Shown here: positions 8,780 to 19,507 of the stretch, piece after piece
How positions within the stretch are numbered: the stretch's first letter is position 1
Layout: every line of letters starts with the position of its first letter
Assembly: GCA_023375785.1 (NCBI GenBank)
Contig: SZWC01000094.1
Location: 238,702 to 266,201 of the forward strand
Reading direction: 5' to 3'
Length of the DNA stretch: 27,500 nt
Source: Penium margaritaceum
Taxonomy: Eukaryota; Streptophyta; Zygnematophyceae; Desmidiales; Peniaceae
Notes under the pieces: model-generated
Databases searched by the model: none
What the model was told of the DNA's origin: nothing
The model's input: only the letters and a program-made list of their open reading frames with translations
Translations under genes and position numbers: made by a program

Positions 8780-10210
8780 ATGAGCAGTGACATGGCTCCG
8801 TCCGATCATAAGGGAAAGAGGATACTAGATCCCTCTTCTTCCTCCTCAGGGATCATGAGCCTACGCTCGCAGGCTATTGAGGACCTGCGGAGCCAGCAGG
8901 ACGAGATGTGTCGCCTATAGCGGGAGCAGACTGACGCCATCTGTACACTCACTGAGCTTCTTCGGGGTTAGTCTATGGCTCCACGGCAGACCTCTGAGGG
9001 AGCTGTTGGTGTCACACCCTCTTCACATCAGTCAGCTCTAGCACCAGAGACAGGAGCTGGATGCGACCCGCCACCTCTTGATCCTTGGGATGACGATCCA
9101 GATATGCCAGGCATCGAGGTTAACTCCCCCGAGCATGAGATTCGTGTACTTCAGGAGCATCTCCGCCAGCTCCAGACGAGCTCTCGACCCCCACACACAT
9201 CTTGTTTTCTCTAGATTTGACCGTCGCCTGACTTCCACCCGAGCGACTTCCCTCTTCCTGGTATCATCCCCATCCCTCCTCCTTCTCAGCTTGTGGTTGC
9301 TCTCCCTACGGAGCGGCAACCCAAGGACTCCGAGACACTGCCACCACAGTACGTCAGTGAGAACGGTTTTGACTGCTCGGAGATCCTTTTCCAGGTTTGG
9401 GCCACTTCAAAGGGAGTGTGGCCCTACTACCACAGTCCGTATCAGAATAAGGACCAAGCACAAGTGCAGACAGCTGCTAGGGCAATGCGCGGACTTCTTT
9501 ACGCCATGCTGTGCGAGATCGTCGTCGACTTCCGCTCGCTCCTTGGCAAGGCCGGAGAGGCACCGACACTAATACACGTGGGGGCTGGGACTTGGCACTA
9601 TCCCTGCTTGCTGTGGAGACGCATGCCACCCACGTCGCTCACATTCGTGCCTTTCACTCCCTTTGCCAGGGGCCTGCCGAGGCTGCAGCAGACTATTGGC
9701 GAAGCGTCATGCGCATCTACACGTGCCTTGGGACTTCAAGAGGTACACAGCTATAGGCACTCCGCACGATCATGCACAAAGTTTGCCTTGAGCACACAGA
9801 CATCTTCACAAGGTACAGCAACGCCATGCTCGAGCCTTTTTTGGCCTCACTACAACTTCTTCCCTGTGCGCACCAGCTCTTTCTCCACGTGACTTCCGCC
9901 CGTGAGGCAGCCGTGGCTCATCAGGAGACTCCCCTTGCTGCAACAATCGTCACATCACCACCGACGCCCCTCCTGTAGTCTCCTTCTCCATCCTTTGTTA
10001 CGTCCTCCTCTTCCTCTTTCACCCCGATTACACCGACTCAGACACAGGGTGTCGTGGCAGCACCATACGGGATTAAGGGACGACGGAGGTGCGGCTCGGG
10101 CCAGTAGCAGTCACAGCAGTAACCATCATCGGGTAGTACCAGTGGATGCTCTGCTCATTGCTACAATTGTGGAGGCGCTCATTGCTACACTGAGTGCCAC
10201 CAACCGCTCG
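8780..10210 (+). pseudogene. gag: gag remnant of copia element 1
   Basis: Capsid/nucleocapsid region. ATG 8780 starts a frame with Ser-rich and Gln/Glu-rich helical segments that continues, through TAGs at 8918 and near 8970 and stops near 9213-9220, to about 9570. A shift moves it to the next frame, where ADYWRSVMRIYT (around 9690) and VCLEHTDIFTRYSNAML (around 9780) continue the capsid-like part. A zinc knuckle lies at 10159-10197 (CYNCGGAHCYTEC); spacing before His is one residue shorter than the usual C-x2-C-x4-H-x4-C. TAG and TAA triplets interrupt the Gln-rich stretch just before it. Assignment rests on position and the knuckle. Confidence 0.75.
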
Positions 10211-10279
10211 ACTGGACGCGGAATACTTGCGGGCTTCACGCTGCACACGCACTATGGTCTACATTGAGGAGCACATCCT

Positions 10280-13200
10280 CCGGGTGTGTGGCAACCACGA
10301 CCGCAGCAGTTCTCGCTTCACCACCGGCGACCAGCGGCGACCTGGACCCACGTGACTGCACCATCGCCAAGCTCTGACACCTTTTGGCACTTCGCTATCA
10401 AAGAGGTACGAGTGTGTTGTCACAGCCGGGTGGTTCAGAGACTGTGTGTCTGTTGGTTCTTTTGGCTCGAGATGACTCGTGTGGGGGGGCACAGTCCGCA
10501 TGTGATGACGATGGGTCTGACTGTACCGATTGGATTGATGAGTCTTACCTTTGTGCCCTTCATCGTTCCTGCCCAGCGCCTGTCTCAGGCCAAGTTTTTC
10601 ATTGCCCGTTGTACAATGACGTCCTCCCATCATGATCCCGGTGGCACTTGTATCATCAATTCCGGTGTCACTCATCACATGACCTGTCGTCATAGTTACT
10701 TTGTTGTTCTCGGCCCTTTTCTGTCTGTTCGTTCCGTTGGCACAGGCTCTGGTCAGTCCATGCCTGTCGAGGGTGTTGGGTTCATGTGTTTCGATGGTCC
10801 GTCTGGCCCCCTGTATCTTTCCGAGGTGCTGTTTGTGCCTGAAATTGAGCTCAGTTTGCTTTCCGTACGTGCTTGCACACTGATGGGAATCTCTGTGGAG
10901 CACACTACAGACTCCACAATTGTGAATGTTGTTGACACTCGTAGCATTGTTCTTTGTGCCTTTGTTGTGGATGACCTGTATCGTGTATCTCGGACTTCTC
11001 CTCCTTGCTCCCCCTCCCCTTGAGCTTGTGCTTTTTTCACTGGAGCTTTATATCCTGAGCACCAGCGATTGCTTCATTGCCGTCTGTGTCATGGAGGCTC
11101 CCACACTATGTCAAAGCTCATTCAAAAACAGCCCGCCCTTGGTCTTGACGCGGCTTCTTTCGAGAAGCCCCCCAAGACCGACTGTCTCTTCTGCGCTCAG
11201 GGTAAGATGCATCGTTGCACCTAACTTGACTCCCATTCTCGCGTACTTCGCCCTCTTGAGTTAGTCCATTCGGACCTTCTTGGTCCTGTCCCTGTGGAGT
11301 CTCTATCCGATCGGGGTTGATACGTCTTGACCCTGACAAAGGACTTCAACCAGATGCGGTGGGTCTACAGCCTTCGCTAGAACAGTGATGCCGCTCTCAC
11401 GGTTCACCTATGGCTAGTGATAGCTGAGCGTGAGTCCCGCCACACGCTGCATACCTTCCGCTCCGATTGCGTCGGTGAGTTTCTTGGCGAGATGGACAGC
11501 TTCTTCGCCGAGCACAGGATTTTTCGCCAGGTCTCCGCTCCTGGTACTCCTCAGCAAAACGGTGTTTCTGAGCGCTGGAAGCGCACCATGGAGGATGCGA
11601 TTCGCGCTATGCGGTCTGAGTGCAGTCTCCCGGAGTCCTTCACTTTTGAAGGATTCGCGTACATAACTTAGGTCTGGAACCGCCTCCCGCACGGTCCCCT
11701 TCCAGCCAAAGTCACGTTGTATGAGCTCTAGTTTGGCCATCATACTGACCTGCGCCTTGCTCGCGTCTGGGGATCCTTGGCTTCTTTGTGGTATACGGAG
11801 GACGAGTAAAGGTCCAAGGTCTCATCGTGGGGTCGCTTGTGTGCCTTCATTGACATCTCCTCGCAGTCAAAGGCTTGGCCCTTTTGGGATCCTGCTCGTT
11901 GTCACACCGTTGAGTCACGCAACGTGCTCTTCTTTGAGTCCATCACCTACCGTGATCTGACATCGATCGCATCGCTGTCCGTCACGCATCTTCCTATGTG
12001 TGAAGTTTCTTGACGGATGGGGGAGTCTACTCCTACGAGCACCTCTCGCCAGGCTGATGTGTATGTTCGAGCTCCCTCCACTTCTTTGTCTCTGGCTCTT
12101 GATGACCCAATGATAATCGTTGCCGGCCACGAGACCTCTCCAGCACAGCCGGCTTCTACCCCTTTTCCCTCGCACCCCATGGGTACCCATGATCCTGTAC
12201 CTGTGCGTACTCTTGTGATCGTACGTGTGTCCACCGGTACTCCTACCTCTGTGCGTGGTCCTGCCTCACCTGCTCCTACTGTCACACCCAGTCTCGTGTC
12301 TCCCACACACGCATCTCCTCCCACGGCATCACCACCTCCCTTGCCTCCTCCCTCACCAGCCGTGGTCGTGCCTGTCCCTTAGCCTGAGGTGCGCCCCTCG
12401 AGCCTAGGTTACTCCCGTGAGCCTGGCGGTCATCTTCGACCACTGGATGTCGGAGCCTAACAAGTGTCAGGTCTCGCACCCTAGCGCTCCACTCGCAGCA
12501 TCACGAGTGGTGATCCCGGCACAAAGGCCCTAGGCCTGAGTGTCCGCACTGAGCACACAGAGGTACATTTTGTGTGCCCCGTAAGGCACAATCTCGTCAC
12601 TCGCGAGTTTCATATCGCTTGTGATACAGCAGCTGATCTTGTGGTCGTCAGACCTAGCACTGAGGCCTGTGCACTTGCCATGCAGAGCTCTCCCTCTATG
12701 GCACCTGACCCGGGCACACCTAGGGAAGCTCTCTCATCACAAGATACTGACGCTTGGCGTGCTGCCTGCGAGGATGAGCTTTGCTCCATCCAAGAGCATG
12801 GAGTTTACGAGCTAGTCGACCTTCCACCTGGGAGGAAGGCTATTCAGGTCAAGTGGGTCTTTTGCAAGAAAGTGAAGCCGGATGGCTCAGTGGAACGCCA
12901 CAAGGCTCGTTTGGTTGTCAAGTGGTACTCTCAGATTGAGGGCATCGATTACACTAACACCTTTGCCCCTGTCGGCCGCATGACCTCAGCTTGAGCTCTG
13001 TTTGGTGTAGTGGCTCAGCATGACTGGGAATTGCACCAAATGGATGTGAACAATGCGTTCCTCCATGGCTCTCTAGATGAAGAGATTTACCTGGCTTAGC
13101 CACCTGGCGTTGAGGACGATGACAAGGTCAGGCACTTCCGCAAGTCCTTGTACGGCCTCAAGCAGTCTCCTTGGTGTTGGAACCAAGAGATCACTGTCAT

Positions 13201-14235
13201 CCTGACTCGTGCGGGATATGTATAGAGCAAGGCAGATCCCTCTCTCTTCATCCGACGGACGCCTGAGCGGTTCAACGCCATCTCGGTCTATGTCGACGAC
13301 CTTCTGATCGCGTCTCCTTCCATGGAGGCCGTGAAGGAGGCCAAGGTTGTCCTCTTGACTTCCTACAGGATAAATGACCTTGGTCCTACAACGGTGTTTC
13401 TTGGCATGGAGATCGTGCGAGACCGCAGACGTCCAACGTTACTGCTGCATCAGGCCCGATATGCACATGTTGTGGGGGAGCGCTTCAGCGACGACCTCGG
13501 AGCAGTGCCCACGGCTTCCACACCTCTTAGGCCTAATGAGCAGGATGTCCTGAAGGTGTAAGATCTCACACATGTGGGAGAGATGGTGGATGTGACCTTG
13601 TACCTCCGTCTCATCGGATCTCTGATGTACCTGGCCACTACCACACGTCCTGATATCGCCATTGCCGTCAACCTCCTTACCCAGTTTTTGTAGTCTCCAC
13701 GCGCTAGAGCCCTTCACGCGGCTGTGCGAGTGGTCCTATGCGTGGTCTCCACATCGTACATCGGACTTTGCTTTCGTAGGTTGTGTTCAATGGTCCTTAA
13801 CGGCTACAAACATAGCTACTGGGCCTGTAGCCCAGATGGACGCTATCCCACCGGTTACGTGTTCTTGCTCGGTGTACTGCTGCGTCCTGGCACAGCGAGA
13901 AGCAGTGCTGCATTGCACGTAGCTCATTGGAGGAAGATTATGTTGCTCTTGGTGCGGGGGCTGCTGAGGCGGTATGGTTGCAGCGCCTGTTCCTTGAGTT
14001 GGGTCAGTCAATACCTGCTATTATGCTTCGTTGCGACAACCAGAGTGCTCTTGCCATTACGGAGAACTCTGGTATCTTTTACCCTTGCACGAAGCACATT
14101 GCGGTTGAACATCGCCTTTTGCGTGATCTGGTGGAGCGACACGTGATCTCTGTCATTTGGGTTGGCACTGACATGCAGCGTGGTGACTTTTTGAGGAAGG
14201 CACTAGCACGCGGAAAGTTCCTCGTGGCCATTCAT
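10280..14235 (+). pseudogene. pol: pol remnant of copia element 1: protease, integrase, RT, RNase H
   Basis: One frame runs from about 10286 to 13860, broken mainly by stops. Protease is at 10650-11020 with active-site Asp-Ser-Gly changed to NSG (10658-10666). Integrase is at 11040-11960: zinc-binding HHCC remnant (HCRLCHGG...DCLFCAQGK), then core residues Asp in VHSDLLGP, Asp in RSDCVGEF and Glu in NGVSERWKRT. A Pro/Ser/Thr-rich linker covers 12017-12560. Reverse transcriptase is at 12700-13560, with WVFCKK, NNAFLHG, KSLYGLKQ and an intact YVDD at 13289-13300. A shift near 13870-13885 leads into RNase H (ASWHSEKQ, LRCDNQSAL, KHIAVEHRLL). Premature stops are mostly TAG (for example 11729, 13097, 13223, 13691), with a few TAA and TGA. 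The true C-terminus is unclear. Confidence 0.92.
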
Positions 14236-14370
14236 TTTTGTTGGGCTTTGCCCCTTGCTTGGGAGTGGTTGAGTGTGGGGTGTGTCTGTGTCCGTGTCAC
14301 ACCTGTCTTTGCTCTCAGTGTTGTACTCGTCTCAGTGCTGCACTTGTATGGACATGCATACCATCGGGTC

Positions 14371-14379
14371 ATGGGAGAG
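14371..14379 (+). other. Polypurine tract of copia element 1
   Basis: ATGGGAGAG ends exactly at the start of the 3' LTR, the position of the plus-strand primer in LTR retrotransposons. It is shorter than many plant tracts and contains one T. Confidence 0.7.
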
Positions 14380-15023
14380 TGTTGTAATTTGTGACATTCC
14401 TATCGACCCGTACAGTTTACTGTGACCACTGTGCTGTGTCCATACTCATGTAGATACCTGATACGGATCCTGGTGGTACCGGCGCATCATTTGGTGGTGG
14501 ACTACCAGCTTGGAGCTGACCTACGACCGTTCCAGAGCTCTGGACGCTGCCCGGGACCCCTTGTAGTTTTTCTACAGTGCGTAGGAGTTTATCGGCGGAT
14601 TGGCCGTGGGCCCGATTTGCATGTTTTTGCATTGTGTGTCCACTGTTTGATGCCGGATGCATGCATGTGACCAGCCGTAACGTCCGACTTGTGATCCTGT
14701 ACGTCTAGGTTTAGACGACGTAGCGTTCTGACATGTCTGTGCAGAGTTACGGCCAAAACAGTGGTTGTGGGCTGGTTTTAGGACAGATCTTGCACTGTCG
14801 CGTGCGACATCCGCCGTACGACGCAGCAGGTACTTATGCCATGGACCTGTCATTTGTCATATCTCTTTGCAAAGGCTATTGAAGCATGCTGACACTTTGC
14901 CTTGTATCTCCTAGCCAGACCCTTGCCGTTGTGTGCACGACCTTGGACTATCGTCACCGTCTGACTAGGCACTGACACCTAGTCGGCGGTTTTGTCACTA
15001 GGAAGCTTCCACGCATCTTCTCT
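14380..15023 (+). repeat. 3' LTR of copia element 1
   Basis: Begins TGTTGTAATTTGTGACATTC and ends CACGCATCTTCTCT. It has the same length as the 5' LTR and differs at about 13% of positions, with many transitions. The following ACGAG (15024-15028) is the right target-site duplication. Confidence 0.9.
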
Positions 15024-15423
15024 ACGAGTTCTGTAGTTCAGAAATGCAAACTCCCAAACTTGTGCGTTTGCAAGGGTGAGTTCACAAACTCTGAGCGAAC
15101 CCCGTAGTTGAACTAAAGGATTTGGGTCACAAAATTTTCCTTGCCCGGGCACCTGCCAGGCCCCGCAGTAGAGGGGCCCAGAAGATCCTTTTTCTTCCAT
15201 CACAGTGTGTGCCGCATTCTGCAAAAAACCCCAAATCCTCGACAAACCCCCTTGTTAAAATAGGGGTTTTGACAGGGTCATGGCAATCTTACAGGGAGGT
15301 TTCCCCCCAAAATTCCTTGTGCGAGCTCGCGATGACTAGCAAAGTTCGACTTCACCCTCGATGTCGAAATCCATATCAAATCTATTAAATGCATGAAATA
15401 CATGTCATTCGTGCCCGTTTGCA
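15024..15423. other. Flank of copia element 1, no gene recognised
   Basis: After the ACGAG target-site copy, sequence such as AAACTTGTGCGTTTGCAAGG contains short direct and inverted words, but no domain or defined repeat. Frames on either strand lack recognisable motifs. Confidence 0.4.
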
Positions 15424-15570
15424 CTCGCAAAGTGAAAAACATGGACACCGAAGTCATTTCGTATTTCAACTATGGGAACCGCTGACTTCTCGTTTTCAAC
15501 AATGAACACCGTTGTCTTTCCATTTTCGACTATGTGCACCGCTGATCTATCGAGCGAAACGATGGGTATA
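15424..15570 (-). repeat. CCCATAG-type repeat block, inverted copy E
   Basis: On the minus strand it opens with ATACCCATCGTTTCGCTCGA then TAGATCAGCGGTGCACATAG, includes three to four ~30-bp units (CGGTGTTCATTGTTGAAAAC, GCGGTTCCCATAGTTGAAAT), and closes with CGGTGTCCATGTTTTTCACT then TTGCGAG. It is collinear with copy D and lies on the other side of copia element 1. Confidence 0.7.
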
Positions 15571-16075
15571 TTACAACCCTGTCCCCACATAATCTGGTGA
15601 CTTCTGAAAGGTTTGAACCAGTGACCCCAACAAGTTTGTAAATTGTGTGACCTGAAGAGGTTTGGTAAGATTTTGCGGGTCACTACGCTCAACCCAAAAC
15701 GCATCAAGAGTGTCAAAAGACGACTTGAGTCGCTCTCCATGCTAGCGAGCGAGCATTTCAACAACGGGTGATCGTGGTCTACGCCTTTCACATAATGGAC
15801 CTCATTTTCCAACAAATTCATTCTTCCCCCCGTTATGTGTTAAGCAGTATTTCAACCATGGATGCTGCCAGTCCACATGCCACAGCTTGCTAGACCCCGA
15901 TCAACCACGTCTTTTGATTCTACACAAGAAGTGGAATATTATCGAGGTCATGGACTCACTTCTTATCCCATCCAACAAACACCATGATTTTTTATGCAAC
16001 CTCTTGGCTACATGAGCTGATTTAAGGCCATCCTTGTCCCATTTTCTTTGTCACACGCATAAAGCCTCAAGCGTG
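15571..16075. other. Spacer, nothing recognised
   Basis: No domain-bearing frame, repeat or RNA gene could be supported. A minus-strand frame at 15405-15821 is mostly the repeat block read in reverse. Confidence 0.4.
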
Positions 16076-16151
16076 GATGGTCATGATGGTGTTCATGTGT
16101 GGCAACTCTACTATGGTAGAGTTGCCACACATGAACACCATCATGACCATC
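16076..16151. repeat. Perfect inverted repeat: 36-bp arms, 4-base loop
   Basis: Arm 16076-16111 (GATGGTCATGATGGTGTTCA and on) is exactly complementary to 16116-16151 with TATG between. No mismatch occurs in 36 pairs. A transcript would form a very stable hairpin. Plant microRNA precursors normally show bulges and a longer stem, so a template-switching event, a small inverted duplication or a read/assembly foldback are all possible explanations. Confidence 0.97.
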
Positions 16152-16499
16152 ATCACGTCTATGTGAATCCTGAGCTTGTTGAAAAGTTGTTCATTTTGCG
16201 TTTACGTGTGTTCCATGCAATTTCTGCGCTCAAATTATCTGAAGTATTTCATTGTGTGAGTGCAACATAATAATGGTGTTTCCAACATCACTAAATACCT
16301 TGGTTTTTAATTGTGGGGGTTACATAAAGTAATCATGCCTTCTTCTCTCACCATCATCACGTCACAAAAAAGAACTTGTTGGTTATGACCTTCTTCAAAA
16401 CATGAATTTTGTTCTCGTTAAGTGGGAAAGTCCACACTCATAGAAAGAATCATTAACGTGGTTTTGCATCACAAATGTAAGTTCATTGGAAACAAAAAC

Positions 16500-16720
16500 T
16501 TTTCATTTGACACCAGATTTGTGGAGGGTTATGCTTTATTGATGTCGTGAAGTGATAGTCGCTACCACCTCATAGAATGTAGAGCTTTACCACCCATGAA
16601 TTCTCAACGATTCTCAGACTGTAAATTTCATGATCACTTTCAATGATTGAGAGATCATTCGGTGTTCTCAAATCATTTTTTCACAAATTCCACACTGTAC
16701 CAAGTTACAACAATTTCTTG
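16500..16720 (+). pseudogene. PIF/Harbinger-type nuclease remnant
   Basis: In one frame near 16560 there is SRYHLIECRALPP, resembling the [R/Y]YHL..F...P segment near the end of HARBI1-like DDE nucleases. About 75 bases on, in another frame, IERSFGVLKSFFHKFHTVPSY (16646-16710) matches the family's IERtFGvlK..F.iL....Y signature. The spacing between the two is right for the family; a frameshift and stops separate them. Only the C-terminal part is visible, so this is a fossil fragment. Recognition is from motif memory and would need a profile search. Confidence 0.55.
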
Positions 16721-18424
16721 TATTCCCAACCTGCCACTTTTCCTTCACAAAGCATTCTATCTTCATACATAGACAGGAAGACAAATTGGATTACGTTGAA
16801 TACGACATACTACATCAAATTCACTAATATAGGAGAATCCAATGACAAAGGCATCACAATCATATGAATGAGCACGAGACACCATGGCATAGCACAAGGC
16901 ATGTGGAGTGATGAATGGTCATAGATAGAGGAGGTGGATGCAATAAACATAGGTGGAACATTTATAAAAGAAGACTAGTCATTAGAAAACATCAGTTATC
17001 CTTACGTAGGATCTCATTATCCTATGTATACAAATTATCTACAAGAGAATCTTATGTGGCATTCACACGAGAGGCATCGTGTTTCGTCGCTTCATAGTTT
17101 TCACGACAAACAAATGCCAAGTTACAACCATGATTACGACTTCCCACCAAGTTATGCAACTCACCAACTCAGTGGACGAAGTCCACCTAAAATTGGATTA
17201 ACTTTGAGGGCAGCTAGAAATGGAAATTCATTCGTGCAATAAATGAAAGTGACTCAAATCACAATGCATACAACATGGCTCCAAGTTATGTTTAGGCATA
17301 CACCCCTAAAAATTCTTTCATAAATAAACGCATTTTCACTAGCATGTCAACTTTGTTGATGTGCCTATCCATGGTAATCCTATGCTTCACATGTTTCTAT
17401 TCAGCATCATCATTTGGTTAATCATTACCCTCATGCACGATTCTTCACTCCTTCATAAGAAGATGATGTCCATCTACCTTTTGTAGTATACAGATCATGG
17501 TGGTTAGCCCAACATAGCCGATGTTTCCTCCTTGATTTTTCCTTGTTTAAGTTCTACCTTACATGTATCTGACAACGTTTCCACTTTAATTTTTACCAAC
17601 TAGAGTTTTACACGAAGCGTACAACCACTAAAGTCAATGTTGGATTAGGCATGTGTGCACAAGGTAGCCAAAGTGGACGCAAAAGAACAAAATTGCACAT
17701 GTTTCTTAATGTCCTTCGTGATACGAAATTCCTCCTTAAGAAATTGAGCTAAGTAGTATATGGCATGTCCAAGCCATGCAATTGTGTTTTAGAATGTTGG
17801 TACATGAATGAATCTAATACGAGATAACATCACATTACAGTTGTCATGCAAGACCATGTACCTATGAGGGAATTTTTTCATGCGATGAGTGTTGACAGCT
17901 CTTATTGTTCCGAGAGCAAGGGCTTCTTTTTCACCAACATGTAGTAACACATTTTCAAGCACTAGAACATGACTACAATGCATGTGATTTGGCGAATAAA
18001 ACATCGAATAGTGGAGCCAGAGCTACTTCGCTATGGTATCACCAAAACAGTTGTGGTACATCAAGTTTAAGCACCTCTTTCATGACTGATTAGGATGTTA
18101 TAATTGAACAAAATCTTTCCAATGGTTGGTAAGGTGTTGGTTCACATATGCTTCACACATGTTGTCATAACTGAGGTGAATATGAAACAACAATGAGATA
18201 TGGTCTTGTTCACTAGGTTTGTCAACGATCCACAACCACGATACTACACTACTAGCAAGAGAATGTTGGGTTTTTGGAGCGTGCGCTGACGAAGTCACTA
18301 CATGCTCTGATGTAGCAAGGAGGCCTTGCTGCTGCCCTAGATTTGTGTGCTCGGCAAGCTAACCTTGTACTCCAAAGTGTGAAAGCGGATAACTGAAATT
18401 GAACTTGTGACTAAAAAAGACTAT
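16721..18424. other. AT-rich region without a recognised gene
   Basis: The stretch continues the low-GC sequence after the Harbinger remnant and may include more of that element. Frames such as 17024-17242 (+) and 17789-18004 (-) show no domain. I see no tRNA, clear tandem array or LTR end here. Confidence 0.4.
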
Positions 18425-18522
18425 CCTAAGGATATGATGTTTTGTGACTAAAACTTGTTTTGTGACGACGATTTCATTTATCTAGGTCTCTTTGCAGTAT
18501 AATCATGGCAAAAACAAATGCC
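18425..18522 (+). repeat. Inverted-repeat arm X (partner 18820-18920)
   Basis: The segment with GACGACGATTTCATTTATCT and AATCATGGCAAAAACAAATG is the imperfect reverse complement of 18820-18920 (GACGACGATTTCATGTATTT and AATCATGGCTAAAACAAATA on the minus strand). Similarity is clear over about 65 bp and weaker over about 100 bp. Confidence 0.8.
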
Positions 18523-18632
18523 CCCCTGCTACATGGTTTTTCTGTTCTAAACAATGTACGGCCTGTAGTCTTGGTTCGTTTTTGGGAATATTTCATCTTT
18601 TGTGTTGGAATTGGACGAAACAACATCACTTC

Positions 18633-19110
18633 ATTTTCCTCTTGTCTTTTTTTTGGCTTCGAGGGGTTTTTTTTTACTCTGCATCTTACGATCTCCGGTG
18701 TCCGTGCATGCTAAACACCAAAAACCATGCGCTCCCGTGACTAGTGGAGGTCATGCAAGCACACTAAGGATTTCGCTCTTGAGGCCAGATGCGAACGGAA
18801 CAGGCCAATTTATTCAATGGTATTTGTTTTAGCCATGATTATTTTCCAAAGAGAGCCAAATACATGAAATCGTCGTCCCAAAACAAAAATTTATGAACAA
18901 AATCTCATAGCACTAGGGTTCCATTAAATGAATCAGCCCATCTCGTTCATATTCAGCTTGGCGAGTGAAATCCAAAGTGCGCTTGCATGACATCCACCGT
19001 TCACATGAACGCATGGTTTTTGGTGTTGAGCATGCACCGAAACCAAATATTGTAAGCTCTAGAGGAAAAGAAAACCCGTTGAAGGAAGAAAGAAACTAAT
19101 AAAGGAAAAC
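18633..19110. mobile_element. Foldback-like element with ~190-bp imperfect terminal inverted repeats
   Basis: Arm 18633-18820 pairs imperfectly with 18921-19110. The best-conserved core is GTGCATGCTAAACACCAAAA ACCATGCG on the left, against GTGCATGCTCAACACCAAAA ACCATGCG read from the right, followed by GTCATGCAAGC and GGATTTC in both. The ~100-bp centre is segment X', the partner of X at 18425-18522. There is no coding capacity. This fits a non-autonomous foldback transposon or the remains of inverted copies of a larger repeat. I could not find a convincing target-site duplication. Confidence 0.65.
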
Positions 19111-19507
19111 TATGAAAGATTTGATAGAATCCTTGGCCGACTAGGCCAAAACCATGGTGCATGAGGGTCTCCGACCCTCAAGCCATCCCGTCTCACCGCT
19201 CACAGTCCCAGGTGACCCCGCTTGACCCACATGGCTTCGTCAACCGGTCGGCGTGGCACAGCCACGCTACATTTCCCCCCTACTAAGAGTGAGAGACACC
19301 TTGGCATCTCTTGTAATCTGATGTGGGATTCGAGCCCTGGAGCTCTAATACCAATGTAACGGATTTGACAGAATCGTCTAGCAAGGCTCCTCTACAGTCT
19401 TGGGCCTAATTTGGCCAACTCTGTTGTGCTGTCAGGTCTTCAAGCAGTCAGGGGCGTCCACCAACCCAGGCTGGCAGAAGGTTGCCAGGCTGACATGGGT
19501 TTTTACA
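19111..19507 (-). mobile_element. Possible miniature LTR retrotransposon (TRIM-like)
   Basis: Read on the minus strand: a ~153-bp putative LTR (19507 to 19355) ending AATCCGTTACA, one base, then TGGTATTAGAGCTC (19353-19340), which fits an initiator-tRNA-Met primer site with one or two changes. Some 60 bases later comes AGTAGGGGGGAAA (purine tract, 19284-19272), directly followed by TGTAGCGTGGC, the start of a second ~161-bp LTR (19271-19111) ending GATTCTATCAAATCTTTCAT A. The two putative LTRs are alike at their ends (GATTTGAYAGAATC) and in a GGCC-rich segment, but weakly elsewhere. The internal region is only 83 bp and has no coding capacity. No target-site duplication is evident, so this is a hypothesis. 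Confidence 0.45.

Larger units (their letters stand above)
7241..15023 (+). mobile_element. Ty1/copia LTR retrotransposon (element 1), decayed full-length copy
   Basis: The element spans 7783 bp: 644-bp LTR, primer-binding site, CAG-rich leader, gag, protease, integrase, reverse transcriptase, RNase H, purine tract, 644-bp LTR, flanked by GCGAG/ACGAG. Integrase before reverse transcriptase places it in Ty1/copia. The two LTRs have the same length and differ at roughly 84 positions by eye (about 13%), indicating an old insertion. Coding continuity is surprisingly good: most of gag-pol lies in one frame with about three shifts and some two dozen premature stops, most of them TAG. Confidence 0.95.

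Noticed and set aside
10259..10903. Long minus-strand frame of 214 residues
   Set aside because: It is antisense to the gag-protease region of element 1, has no domain, and the sense strand shows clear protease motifs.
16076..16151. MicroRNA gene
   Set aside because: A perfect 36-bp stem with a 4-base loop lacks the mismatches and longer stem typical of plant precursors. I kept it as an inverted repeat only.
19321..19354. tRNA gene suggested by GGGCTCGAATCCC on the minus strand
   Set aside because: Only a T-arm-like word is present; no acceptor, D-arm or anticodon arm can be formed around it.
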